Source of the DNA: Natronococcus sp. A-GB1
GTDB taxonomy: Archaea; Halobacteriota; Halobacteria; Halobacteriales; Natrialbaceae
Reading direction: 5' to 3'
DNA: 64,000 nt
Assembly: GCF_029688845.1 (NCBI RefSeq)
Contig: NZ_JARUKW010000011.1
Coordinates: 62,001-126,000 of the forward strand
Below, in pieces: positions 37,510 through 46,800 of the stretch (position 1 is its first letter; each line of letters begins with the position of its first letter). A program made the translations under genes and the position numbers. A model generated the notes under the pieces. The model did no database searches. It was given only the letters and a program-made list of their open reading frames with translations, and was not told where the DNA came from.

Positions 37510-37529
37510 ACTATATAGTAATATATAGC
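37510..37529. repeat. ACTATATAGT-containing A+T repeat, copy 2
   Basis: ACTATATAGTAATATATAGC is the second copy, exactly 480 bp from the first. Such sites can be operators or TATA-rich promoters; nothing nearby identifies the protein. Confidence 0.5.
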
Positions 37530-38005
37530 AATCGGTTTACAAAAGTATGTGTGTAAGACTGTGCCGCGTAGTCGGTTTCTGTCGCAACCGCTTCCAAACA
37601 ACGGTGGTGCTTTGAAATGGAGTTAAAGTGTGAGGATTAGTGCATGAACCGCTGGATCATCACCACCCAAATTACCGCATCGGTTGCATTTCCAAATATG
37701 AAGAGCAGTACTCCTATATTGTGCCTTTTGCAAACTTCCACCCCGACGACTGAGATTCGTTTGAAATTTCTCGTCCGTATTCAAACGTTCAAATTGCTCT
37801 CCTGAAGAACTGCTACACGCCGGACTTGCCGCCCGTCATATATGCAAATTTTGATAACAACTATATCGAGGGAGGATCAGGAATATTTTACAGCTGACAT
37901 TTCTATATGTCGTCATCTCGTGCAAAATAATCAGATAGAAAATATATCCAGACCCGAACGCCGCGAAGTGAGACACGATCCGTCCAGTGCTCGACGGACC
38001 GGGAC

Positions 38006-38422
38006 TCAACACGAACTCGCGGTCGTGGTCTCGAGTCCGTACTCGGAGACGATGATCTCGGTTCGAGCGTCCGCACAGTCTGTCGGCTGCGTGACCGAAG
38101 TCTCGCTCCGTCCGGTATCGGTCTCGACGATCAGGTCGTAGGTCCCGGTCTCGAGCAGCGTGGCCTCGAAGGCGTCCTCCGAGGGGAGCGTCTCCGTCCG
38201 CTCGAGGACGGTCTCGCCGTCGCGACGGAGTTCGATATCGACCGTTCGCTCCTCCGGGCCGGCGTTGCGCACGATCACGTCGGTTCCGTCTTCGGCGTCG
38301 CCGTCGCCGACAGTTACGCGCTCGCTCTCGGAGTCCGTTACCTCCGAGAGCGTTCCGAGACAGCCGGCCAGTGTCGTGATTCCGGCTCCCGCCGTCAGCC
38401 CGATCAGGGTTCGCCGATCCAT
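38006..38422 (-). CDS. Small lipoprotein with Ig-like fold (138 aa)
   Basis: The ATG at 38422 gives MDRRTLIGLTAGAGITTLAGC, a signal with an RR pair and lipobox. The mature part is beta-rich (VTVGDGDAEDGTDVIVRNAGPEERTVDIELRRDG split over strands), resembling CARDB/Ig-like sandwich domains, and ends in TTTASSC. It should be anchored on the cell surface. It is divergent from the TIGR00341 gene. No specific role is visible. Confidence 0.65.
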   Translation of the reverse strand: MDRRTLIGLTAGAGITTLAGCLGTLSEVTDSESERVTVGDGDAEDGTDVIVRNAGPEERTVDIELRRDGETVLERTETLPSEDAFEATLLETGTYDLIVETDTGRSETSVTQPTDCADARTEIIVSEYGLETTTASSC

Positions 38423-38721
38423 ACCGGGGACACACGGTCTTCGGTGAAATCCTCTTTTCACGAGATTCGGACGTTCAGTCCGTCGAACCTGGATTTCTGA
38501 CACGTGTGCGATCGACGGGGGTCGAATTGACTAGAACGATGACATCTGAACGAATAGCACTCCTCGAATCCACTCGAGACGGTTACAGGGCTCACTTCCA
38601 CGGACTCGACAGAGCGGCGATGACTGCCCTCACAACGACTGCGACCCGGTGCGGGGACCCGCAAACCGAACACGCACTTTCCGACCGAGGAACTTTCGTC
38701 GTCTGTATCCAGTACGAGGTA

Positions 38722-40086
38722 GTGCGACATATTCAGGTTACGGTGCCGGTGGGTAAGCGGGAGGCGGTACTCGACGTACTGGAAGAAGAGGGGGTCGAGT
38801 ACGTCCTCACGGAGGAACAGGGTACCCGGGAGTACGACTCTATTGTCTCGTTTCCGCTCCCGACGAACGCGGTCGAACCGATCCTCGATTCGCTCCAGGA
38901 CGTCGGCATCGAAAACGACTCCTATACGGTCGTCATGGATGCGGAGGCCGTTGTCTCGAGGGATTTTCACCAGCTTCAGAAAGAGTACGCCACCGAGTCC
39001 GTCCAAGACGAAGAGATCTCCAGACAGGAGCTGCTGACCCGCGCCGAGGAGCTGACGCCGACCTACAGCGTCTTTTTCGCGATGACGCTGATCAGTTCGA
39101 TCGTCGCGACGGTCGGACTGCTGCTCGACTCGCCGGCGGTCGTCGTCGGCTCGATGGTGATCGCGCCGCTGATCGGACCCGCACTGAGCGCCTCGATCGG
39201 GACCGTGGTCAACGATCGCGACCTGTTCTTCAAGGGACTTCGCTACCAGTTCTCGGGCGTTCTCGGTGGGATCGTCATCGCGGCGATCGTCGCGTGGCTC
39301 TTCCAGTCGATGCTTCTCGTTCCTCCCGGGGCCGAACTCACCGAGATCGACGAGGTCGCAGAGCGAATCGCTCCGGAGCTGCTCCTGTTGCCCGTCGCGC
39401 TGGGTGCCGGAATCGCGGGTATCCTCAGCCTCGCGACCGGCTTCTCGGTCGCAATCGTCGGCGTGATGATCGCCGCCGCGCTGGTGCCGCCGATGGCCGC
39501 CGCCGGCATCGCCCTGGCCTGGGGGATGCCCGCCGCCGCGCTGGGCTCGACGGTGCTCGTACTGGTCAACCTCCTTGGGGTCAACCTCGCCGGTCTCGCG
39601 ACGCTGTGGTACATCGGCTACCGACCCGATAGCGGGTTCGGAATCTCGATCGCACAGCGCCGTGTAGTCAAACAGGCCGCCGTCTTTCTCGCCGTTATCC
39701 TCGTCCTCTCGCTGTTTCTGACCGGCGTTACCTACTCCTCCTATCAGATGTCGGCGTTCGAGGAGACGGCGACGCAGGAGTCCGAGGCGGTACTGTCGGA
39801 GTACGACGACGCCTACCTGCTCGAGGTCGACGTCCAGGTCCGCGAGGAGGGGCTCCCTGTCGATAGCTCGCTCGACGCGACCCAGCAGATCGACGCCGTT
39901 GTCGTCGAAGTCGGCGGTCCACCGGGAACGTACGACGCGGAGCTGATCGACAGGCTCGACGAGCGAATCAACGAGCAGACGACGGGCGACACCGCGGTGC
40001 AGGTCCGATTCGTCGCGACCGGTGGGAACGACGCCTACCTCGAGGGCGACGAGGCCGACGTAGATAACGCGGATGCCGACACCTGA
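38722..40086 (+). CDS. TIGR00341/DUF389-family membrane protein
   Basis: Family members begin MRxIQVTVP, matched here by a GTG codon at 38722 (VRHIQVTVPVGKREAVLDVLEE) with GAGGT just upstream. The open frame back to 38506 looks like extra sequence. The 454-residue protein has an N-terminal ferredoxin-like ACT-type domain (1-110), a DUF389 core with about seven helices (SIVATVGLLLDSPAVVVGSMVIAPLIGP... split), and a C-terminal soluble tail (370-454). Function is unknown; transport or signalling has been suggested for relatives. Confidence 0.82.
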   Translation: MRHIQVTVPVGKREAVLDVLEEEGVEYVLTEEQGTREYDSIVSFPLPTNAVEPILDSLQDVGIENDSYTVVMDAEAVVSRDFHQLQKEYATESVQDEEISRQELLTRAEELTPTYSVFFAMTLISSIVATVGLLLDSPAVVVGSMVIAPLIGPALSASIGTVVNDRDLFFKGLRYQFSGVLGGIVIAAIVAWLFQSMLLVPPGAELTEIDEVAERIAPELLLLPVALGAGIAGILSLATGFSVAIVGVMIAAALVPPMAAAGIALAWGMPAAALGSTVLVLVNLLGVNLAGLATLWYIGYRPDSGFGISIAQRRVVKQAAVFLAVILVLSLFLTGVTYSSYQMSAFEETATQESEAVLSEYDDAYLLEVDVQVREEGLPVDSSLDATQQIDAVVVEVGGPPGTYDAELIDRLDERINEQTTGDTAVQVRFVATGGNDAYLEGDEADVDNADADT

Positions 40087-40092
40087 CTCCGT

Positions 40093-40281
40093 TCAGACGG
40101 ATTCGGCGTCGTCGGACCCACACCGCGGACACCGCTGGACGATCGAATCTTCGAAGCTCGTTCCACAGCCACGACACGAATCGCGGCTCGTCTCGAGCCC
40201 ACTCGTGCCACAGACGCCACACTGTCGACGGGTCGCCTTGAACTGAGCGCTGCAGGACCCGCACCTGTACGTGCCTCGCAT
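40093..40281 (-). CDS. Small double zinc-ribbon protein (62 aa)
   Basis: Four CxxC pairs (YRCGSC, RQCGVC, DSCRGC, QRCPRC) in 62 residues give two treble-clef/zinc-ribbon units. Such proteins bind nucleic acid or other proteins. It converges with the TIGR00341 gene, with only 6 bp between stops. Codon bias supports a real gene despite its size. Confidence 0.7.
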   Translation of the reverse strand: MRGTYRCGSCSAQFKATRRQCGVCGTSGLETSRDSCRGCGTSFEDSIVQRCPRCGSDDAESV

Positions 40282-40414
40282 AGAGTACGGACCGTTCCGA
40301 ACGACGAAAGGAGTTCTGCCGTCTCGAGCAGCGCTCGAGTCCGTGACCGTTCGTCTCGAAGCTCGAGCCCCAGCCGCTGCTCACGCGTCGGGGTGCGAGC
40401 GGACCGAACGGATC

Positions 40415-40792
40415 CTACACCGGTTCGAACCGGTAGCCATCCCAGTCCTGGCTGTCGGGTTCCCTGATGCCCGCACCGGGTTCGCGCAGCTTCTCAGTAT
40501 AGACGGGTTCGACCTCGTCGCCGGTCTCGATGTCGCCGTCCGTGAGCTGGACGAGCGCCCGGACCGACGTCTCCCCGTCCTCGACGACTTCGCCGACGTC
40601 GAACTCGACGATCGCGAGGTGGTTCGGTTCCCGAATCCCCGGCGGCGTCGCGGTACTGGTCGTCCACGTCACGACCTCGGCGGTGTGCTCGCTCAGGTCG
40701 ATCGTGCCGACCGGCTCCGCACCGTTCCGGCTGCGCGGGTGGCCGGGGTAGCTGATCGTGCCGTCGTCGTATCGGGTCGCTTCCATCGTCAT
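40415..40792 (-). CDS. OB-fold protein, beta subunit of a beta-ketothiolase
   Basis: This 125-residue protein belongs to the DUF35/OB-fold group that partners thiolase-like proteins: SEHTAEVVTWTTSTATPPGIREPNHLAIVEFD and VQLTDGDIETGDEVEP form the OB barrel. The N-terminal zinc-ribbon cysteines are absent. Its ATG overlaps the thiolase stop (ATGA), the arrangement of haloarchaeal BktB/PhaA alpha-beta enzymes, where the small subunit is needed for activity. It is last in the operon. Confidence 0.78.
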   Translation of the reverse strand: MTMEATRYDDGTISYPGHPRSRNGAEPVGTIDLSEHTAEVVTWTTSTATPPGIREPNHLAIVEFDVGEVVEDGETSVRALVQLTDGDIETGDEVEPVYTEKLREPGAGIREPDSQDWDGYRFEPV

Positions 40793-41952
40793 CGTGCTGC
40801 CTCCATGATAGTGGTGATAACGCAGTTGCCGAAGCCGCCGACGTTACAACAGAGTCCGACGTCGGCCTCGACCTGGCGGTCGCCGGCCTCGCCGACCAGT
40901 TGCTCGTAGATCTCGACGCCCTGTGCGACGCCGCTGGCGCCAAGCGGGTGCCCCTTCGACTTGAGCCCGCCGGAGGTGTTGACCGGTAACTCGCCGTCGC
41001 GCTCCGTGTAGCCCTCCTCGACTAACTCCCAGGCCTCGCCCTGCTCGGCGAACCCGAGCCCTTCCATCTGCAGGAACTCGAGGATGGTGAACATGTCGTG
41101 GAGTTCGGCGACGTCGACGTCCTCTGGCCCGTAGCCGCTCATCTCGTAGGCGCCTTGCCCGCTCTCGACGACCCCGCCCATTACCGTCGGATCCTCGCGC
41201 TCGTGGACGACGTGGGTGTCGGTTGCGCCGTCGACGCCCGCGACGATCGCGTACTCGTCGGTGTACTCCTGGGCGACGGACTCCGGACAGAACAGCATCG
41301 CCGCGGAGCCGTCGGTGATCGGACAGAAGTCGTACAGCCGCAGCGGATCGGCGACGATGGGCGAGTCGAGGATCGTTTCGACGTCGACCTCCTTCTGAAA
41401 CTGTGCGTGGGGGTTGTCGACGCCGTTTCTGTGGTTCTTCGAGGCGACCTTCGCCAGGCTCTCCCGCGGTGCGTCGAAGCGCTCGAGGTAGTGACGCGCG
41501 GTCAGTCCCGCGAAGGAGGGCAGGGTCACGCCCGCCGTGTACTCGACGGGATGGGTGATCGACGCGATGATATCGGTCGCCTCGCCGGTCGTCCGGTGGG
41601 TCATCTTCTCCCCGCCGACGAGCAGGGTCATCTCGCTCGCTCCGCTTTGAATCGACTGCCAGGCGGCGTAGATCCCCGCCCCGCCGCTCGAGCTCGTCTG
41701 ATCGACGCGCTGGGTGTACGCCGGCAGCGCGCCGATGTCGTGTGCCAGCGCGTTCATCACGCCCGTCATCCCCTCGAACTCTCCGCTGGTCATGTTCGAG
41801 ACGTACAGATGCTCGATCTCGTCGGCGTCGACGCCCGCGTCCTCGAGACAGTCGAGGCCAGCCTCGGCGAGGAGTTCCTGGATCCACTCCTCGCGCTGCC
41901 CGAACTGGGTCATCGAGGCGCCGATCACCGCGACGCGGTCGGACTCCGTCAT
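40789..41952 (-). CDS. Beta-ketothiolase alpha subunit (acetyl-CoA acetyltransferase family)
   Basis: The 387-residue thiolase has the N-terminal RVAVIGASMTQFG start, a nucleophile region reading QTSSSGGAG instead of the usual C-A-S-G, and C-terminal GHPLGASG and CCNVGGFGNC motifs. The missing Cys is probably not decay: haloarchaeal BktB/PhaA-type ketothiolases have been reported to use a Ser-His-His triad. It would join acyl-CoA to acetyl-CoA (polyhydroxyalkanoate or isoprenoid precursors) or run in reverse for degradation. Both ends overlap neighbours by 4 nt. Confidence 0.82.
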   Translation of the reverse strand: MTESDRVAVIGASMTQFGQREEWIQELLAEAGLDCLEDAGVDADEIEHLYVSNMTSGEFEGMTGVMNALAHDIGALPAYTQRVDQTSSSGGAGIYAAWQSIQSGASEMTLLVGGEKMTHRTTGEATDIIASITHPVEYTAGVTLPSFAGLTARHYLERFDAPRESLAKVASKNHRNGVDNPHAQFQKEVDVETILDSPIVADPLRLYDFCPITDGSAAMLFCPESVAQEYTDEYAIVAGVDGATDTHVVHEREDPTVMGGVVESGQGAYEMSGYGPEDVDVAELHDMFTILEFLQMEGLGFAEQGEAWELVEEGYTERDGELPVNTSGGLKSKGHPLGASGVAQGVEIYEQLVGEAGDRQVEADVGLCCNVGGFGNCVITTIMEAAR

Positions 41953-42548
41953 CGTCCCCCCTCCAGAAGCGTCACCTGGTCGCGTCCAGCCGTTTCCTTC
42001 GTCGACGTTTCGAGGCTGGCTCCGGAGCTGCGCTCGGCAGCCGAGAGCCACTCCTCGACGGTGTACGTTCGATCCGTGCCCGACGCCGTTCGATCCGTGT
42101 GCGGGACGACGCCGCGAACCGTCGCCGATCCGTCGTCGTCCGATTTCTCGCTCTCGTCGTCCTCGTACAGTGTGAGCGTGACGATCGGAACCCGGACTCG
42201 CTCGCGCGAACCGGTTCCCGGACAGAGCGGCGACGACGGGAGCTCCTGTCGTCGGAACGCCGGCTCGAGCGAGCGGCCTCGCCGTTCGGCCCAACGCTCG
42301 AACTCGGCGACGATCTCGCTGCGCGTCGACCTGTCGCCGTCGGCGGCGTACCCGTCAGGCGGCCACCGAACGATCCGGTACTCGTCGATAGCGCCGTCCT
42401 CTTGCAGTCGCTCGAGTCGGTCGACGACGCGACCGATCGCGCTGTCGGCGGCGGTCGAAACGGTCGGTCGGACGTAGCAGTCGACCCGGAGACTGCACTC
42501 GGGATCTGCGGTCGCGGTCGGAACCGCCGTTCGCTCACCGGCTGACAT
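41949..42548 (-). CDS. Conserved haloarchaeal protein, partner of a winged-helix gene (199 aa)
   Basis: The acidic protein has a beta-alpha N-terminal domain (LRVDCYVRPTVSTAADSAIGRVVDRLERL) and a conserved LTLYEDDESEK strand. This layout is widespread in haloarchaea next to HTH proteins. It overlaps the winged-helix gene by 14 nt and the thiolase gene by 4 nt, so all are one transcript. It may sense a ligand for the attached regulator; that is inference. Confidence 0.7.
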   Translation of the reverse strand: MSAGERTAVPTATADPECSLRVDCYVRPTVSTAADSAIGRVVDRLERLQEDGAIDEYRIVRWPPDGYAADGDRSTRSEIVAEFERWAERRGRSLEPAFRRQELPSSPLCPGTGSRERVRVPIVTLTLYEDDESEKSDDDGSATVRGVVPHTDRTASGTDRTYTVEEWLSAAERSSGASLETSTKETAGRDQVTLLEGGR

Positions 42549-42750
42549 ACGTCCCCTCCCGCCGCTGGGCGTACCCCTCTGTAACCAGCGACGAGAGGAT
42601 CGGTAGCAGTGTCAGTTTCGATAGCCCCAGCAGTCGCTGAAGCTCGTTCGCCGTCGCCTCCCCCATCTCCAGCAGCGCCAGGTAGACGAGTTTGGCCTGT
42701 GGTGATCCAAGCCCATCCGGAACCGCTAGCTTCTGTTCGCTCGTGGACAT
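42535..42750 (-). CDS. Winged-helix (TrmB/MarR-like) DNA-binding protein (71 aa)
   Basis: The ATG at 42750 gives 71 residues forming a single wHTH: AKLVYLALLEMGEATANELQRLLGLSKLTLLPILSSLVTEGYAQRREGTY. The third helix (LSKLTLLPILSSLV) is the recognition helix, and the wing is YAQRREGTYVSR. It is first in the four-gene operon and probably controls it. A TATA box lies 25-31 nt upstream. Confidence 0.78.
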   Translation of the reverse strand: MSTSEQKLAVPDGLGSPQAKLVYLALLEMGEATANELQRLLGLSKLTLLPILSSLVTEGYAQRREGTYVSR

Positions 42751-42774
42751 CACAGAGGACGGCAACGGCCTGTG

Positions 42775-42781
42775 ATATAAA
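42775..42781 (-). promoter_or_regulatory. TATA box of the winged-helix/thiolase operon
   Basis: On the minus strand the AATATTTATATCA context places a TTTATAT box 25-31 nt before the ATG at 42750. This gives a leaderless start for the operon. Confidence 0.5.
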
Positions 42782-42970
42782 TATTGGCTGAACTGTGCCC
42801 ACGAACACCACGGCTGTCGGTATCGGGCGACAAGAGGGAAGAGGATCGGCAAAGGGATGATGTCCACGAGTGGCCGTCGAACGACGACCAGCCGTGTGCG
42901 GCGGTTCCAGACCAGAGAGCGTCTGGATAGTCCGCGTTCTGCCGGACGTTGACGAAGGATAAATTTCCCA

Positions 42971-42990
42971 CTCCAACATAGTTTGGAAAT
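42971..42990. promoter_or_regulatory. Palindrome TTCCAAACTATGTTGGA (minus strand), possible operator
   Basis: The site lies 220-240 bp upstream of the winged-helix start and matches the site at 28723-28742 in 16 of 17 bases. It may be bound by a regulator shared between the two loci. Confidence 0.4.
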
Positions 42991-43071
42991 TCGACCGACG
43001 GGACCGTTCTCCCGAGCAGGTCGACGTCAGCTCCGACGACGTTCGCTCATACGGTTTACTGTAAGTTATTA

Positions 43072-43107
43072 CCGGCGCAACCGCGACCCGTGCGGCGGTT
43101 GCGCCGG
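43072..43107 (-). terminator. 13-bp GC-rich hairpin downstream of the ABC exporter operon
   Basis: CCGGCGCAACCGC (43072-43084) and GCGGTTGCGCCGG (43095-43107) are exact complements around a 10-nt loop. On the minus strand it begins 23 nt after the ATPase stop and is followed by TAATAACTTA, not a T-tract, so it may protect the mRNA end as much as terminate it. Confidence 0.45.
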
Positions 43108-43129
43108 GACATCGGTACAGCAATCCGTA

Positions 43130-43795
43130 TCACTCCTCGAGCAGCCGTCCGTCGCGAAGCGTCACGGTTCGATCGAACAGTCCCTCGAGCGACGGGTCGT
43201 GGCTGATCGTCACGAGCGCGGTGCCCGCCGACTCCTGGACGTCGACCAGCAATCCCGCCACGCGCTCGGTCGTCTCGGGATCGAGCTGGCCGGTCGGTTC
43301 GTCGGCCAGGACGACGTCGGGCCGGTTCGCGAGCGCACGGGCGATCGCGACCCGCTGTTTCTCGCCGCCGCTGAGCGTTGCCGGATACCGATCGGCCCGG
43401 TCGGCGACTGCGAGCGTCTCGAGCAGTTCGTCGACCCACGCCTCGTCGCGGTCGCCGCCGTGGTGCTGGGGCAACAGCGCGTTCTCGCGGACGGTCAGAT
43501 CCGGCACGAGCTGGAAGTCCTGGAAGACGAACCCGATCGCGTCCCGGCGCAGCCGGGCCCGTCGGCGCTCCGAGAGTCCGCTGGCGTCCGTTCCGTCGAC
43601 CAGCACCCGACCGCTGTCGGGCGGCTCGAGCAGCCCGAGCACCGAGAACAGCGTCGACTTCCCGGCGCCGCTCGGCCCCCGGACGAGCGTCCGCGAGCCG
43701 GCCGGAATCGCCAGGGATAGCGCCTCGAGGATCGGCTGGCTCCCGCGACGGACCGAGACGTCGGCCGCGGCCAGCACGGGCTCGTCGGTGGTCAC
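43130..43795 (-). CDS. ABC exporter ATPase (LolD/MacB type)
   Basis: The GTG at 43795 gives 221 residues, favoured by a TATTT element 27 nt upstream; a TTG at 43903 is the alternative. Walker A GPSGAGKS (40-47), Q-loop FVFQDFQLVP, signature LSGGEKQRVA, Walker B DVVLADEP and the switch His in TISHD are all present. This is the lipoprotein-exporter/MacB class of ATPases, pairing with FtsX-type permeases. The permease gene lies immediately upstream. Confidence 0.88.
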   Translation of the reverse strand: MTTDEPVLAAADVSVRRGSQPILEALSLAIPAGSRTLVRGPSGAGKSTLFSVLGLLEPPDSGRVLVDGTDASGLSERRRARLRRDAIGFVFQDFQLVPDLTVRENALLPQHHGGDRDEAWVDELLETLAVADRADRYPATLSGGEKQRVAIARALANRPDVVLADEPTGQLDPETTERVAGLLVDVQESAGTALVTISHDPSLEGLFDRTVTLRDGRLLEE

Positions 43796-43886
43796 GAGGG
43801 TCGGTTGGAACCCGTCGCTCAAATAGCTGTACCTCTTCGTCGAGCGACGACGATCCGAGGGCGAACTCGAGCCCGCCGACGAGTCG

Positions 43887-46800
43887 TCAGTCGCTCGAGT
43901 CAATCGCTGGTTCCGGCTCCCGTTCCCGTTTTCGCTCCCGTTCCGAGTCGAGCCGTGCGCGGCGGTCGGTGGTCGTCGGTCCCGCCGAGGGCTCGGACAG
44001 CAGCGAGGCCGGCGAGCGCCACACCAGCGGCAGGGTCGCGACGAGCGCCGCGAGCAGCGTCAGAACGAGGCCGCCGGCGAAGACGCCGAGCGCGACCGTC
44101 GCCGTCGGTCGCGGCTCGAGCGAGATGCCGAAGGCCGTCAGCTGGCCCGTCGCAGCGAGGGCTTCGAGGGCGACGATCCCGATTCCGACCGCGGCGGCGG
44201 CGGCGACGACCCCGATCCGCGCCGCGTCCCCGAGAACGACCGCGAGCACGCGCCCCGGCGAGGCGCCCGTCGCGCGGTAGATCGCAAGCGTCCGACGACG
44301 GGCGCGAATCGCCCGCGCGAGGACGGCGCTGGTCGCCCCGACGACGGTTACCGCCGCGAGCCCCGTCAGCGCGCTCAGCAGGACTTGGAGGTTCCCCATC
44401 GCGTACTCGACCGCCGACTCGACGCCGCCGTCGGATCGGTGGTGGCCGCTGGCGGCGAGCGCGCTCACCACGCGGTCGTCGCCGACGACCTCGTACTCCG
44501 CGGTCGCCAGCGTTCGATCCCCGGCCCCGACGGTAACGGTGTGTTCGCCGGGCGGCTGGCGGGACAGCGTCGCCGTTCGCGTCGCCGTCTCGCCGGGCTC
44601 GAGGGTCACAGCCGTTCGATCGGTCGTCCCGGCGCCGTCGAGTTCGACTTCGGTCTCGAGCGGGCGGTCCCAGGGGTTCTCGAGGTCGACCGTCGCGGTC
44701 GGCTGGGCGTGAACCGAGGGCGACGACGGGCTGATCGACAGCGACGTCGTCGGCTCGGGGTCGGCGTCGTGGGCCACTCGAATCGTCTCGTTTCGCTCAC
44801 GCTCGCCTGCATAAACCGTCGCGTCGTACGTACCGGGTGTCTCCGGCAGTTCGATCCGGGCGACGCCGTCGGATCCGGTTTCGGCCGTTCGATTCCCGAT
44901 TTCGACGGTCGCGTTCGAGACCGGATCCCCGGTCGTTTCGCGAACGGGAACCGACAGCGACGCACCCGTCGGGCCCGACTCCGGCAGCGAGAGCGACTCG
45001 AGCGGCGGCGCGTCGTCGACGGCGACCGTCGTTTCGTCGTCGCCGACCGACAGCTCGTACTCGCCGGCCGGCGGCGCCGACAGCTCGAACGTCACGGTCC
45101 GTCGCTCGTAGCCCCCGAGTTCGACGGATCGGCGCTGTTCGGCCTCGCCGATCGTCGCCTCGAGCTCCCGCTCGGCGGTCTCGGCCGTGGGGTTCCAGAC
45201 GGTCGCCTCGACGGAAACCGTCTCGCCGGGACGGACGTGGTCCGGCGCCTCGAGGTCGACGACCGTCGCCGACTCCGTCTCGGCCGTCTCGGCCGTCTGG
45301 GCCGCGTCGGACGCCCCGGTCGCGGTCGTTCGGATCTGGTTCACCTCGTCCGACTCGAGCCCCGACAGGTGGCGGGCCGTCGGCAGCGAGACCAGCAGCT
45401 GGTGATCCGCGAACCCGCCGGTTTCGACGGTGCCGGCGACGGTTACTATTCCGACTGCGGGGTCGGTGCTCCCGCCGACCGCGAGCTCGTCGCCGGGTTC
45501 GAGCCCGAGAGCGTCGGCCAGCTCGACGCCCACGACGGCCTCCTCGTCGTCCGCCGGCGGGTCCCCGTCGACGATCCGGGCGTCGGAGACGGATTCGAAC
45601 GCGGCGTAGTCGACTCCGCGGACGAGGTACGGCTCCTCGCCGTGGCTCGCGAACAGCAGGATCTCGGGGCTCGCGGGGACCCCTCGCTCCGCGAGCGTCT
45701 CGGCGTAGTCGGCCGACACCCGACTCTCCGCCGGGTGCGAGGCGTCGGGATCGGCGACCGTCGTCCCGGTCGTCGACAGCGAGGCCCCGATCGTCCCGAG
45801 CGACGCGACGAGCAGGACGATCACCGCGAACGTCGACAGCGTCGCCGTCGCCGGGAGGATCGTCCGCACCGCGAGCACCGTCGGCTCGAGGCGATCCCGG
45901 ACGCCGCCACCGATACGTCGGAGCCGTCCGCTCGGGGTGCTCGAGCCCCGATCGTGGCCGTCGCGACCGACCAGTGCGGGCGGTTTCGTCGTCGCGGCGC
46001 GAGCCGTGACGTACCCCGTCGCGATCCCGACGAGGATAATCGCGGCGAGCATCGCGGCGACGAACCGGACGAGGTCGGGCGTCACCGTCACCGACAGGGT
46101 CGTCGGTAGACCAACCACGATCGCGGCGGTTACCGCCGCGTTGGTGACGACGACGCCGATCGCGTAGCCGAGAACGCCGCCGGCGGCTGCGATCGCCCCG
46201 GCCCGTGCCGCGAGCGCGGCCCGGATTCGCCGCGGCGGTGCGCCCGTCGCTCGAGCCACCCGGATCGTTCGCGCGCGATCCCGAATCGTCATCCGGACGA
46301 CGCTTGAGAGCGTCGCGGCGACGATCACACCGGCGGCAGCGACGCCCGTTCGGACGATCCCGAGGACGTCGTCCGCGCCCTGTGTGAAGAACTCGAGCGC
46401 CCCCACAACCGGAGCACCCTCGCGATCCTCGTTCCCGTCCCCGTCGGCCGGCGAGACGACGAGCGCGCCCGTCGGCCCGACCTCCTCGAGCGTCTCGGGT
46501 GTCGTCCGCAGCCACGTCGGTGGAACGACCCCGTCCGAGGCGTTCGCGGGCTCGACTTCCGTCGTCGTCGTTTCTCCGCTCCCCTCGAGGCGCCACGTCT
46601 CCCCGTTCGCGTCGGGTGCGACGGTGCCGTCGGGCTGGGTGGAGAGTCCGAGCGCCGGGGCGTCAGCGGGAATCCCGACGATCCGATCGGTGTCACCCTC
46701 GGGGCCGACGGCGGTCGCCGTCGGAAGCACGACGTCGTCGGGATCCGCCGCCTGGCTCGCGCGGTCGACCGAGTCGTAGCCGACGATCGACGCGTTCCCC

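Larger units (their letters stand above)
36929..38005. other. A+T-rich, gene-poor stretch of about 1.1 kb
   Basis: This is the lowest-G+C part of the window. No supported gene is found; a minus-strand frame at 37052-37360 (ending FLLRQLAEVERTTRSAIPSEFD split) is only a weak candidate. It holds two near-identical A+T palindromic sites (37030-37049 and 37510-37529) 480 bp apart and a 19-nt sequence (37444-37462) shared with 50799-50817. It looks like the scar of mobile DNA. Confidence 0.45.
42751..43129. other. Intergenic region with operon promoter, palindrome and hairpin
   Basis: No gene is supported in these 379 bp. They hold the TATA box at 42775-42781, the TTCCAAAC-type palindrome at 42971-42990 and a long GC-rich hairpin at 43072-43107 that follows the end of the ABC exporter operon. 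Confidence 0.45.

Noticed and set aside
38506-38721. 72-residue N-terminal extension of the TIGR00341 protein
   Set aside because: The family starts at MRxIQVTVP, matched by a GTG with a ribosome-binding site at 38722; the extension lacks coding bias.
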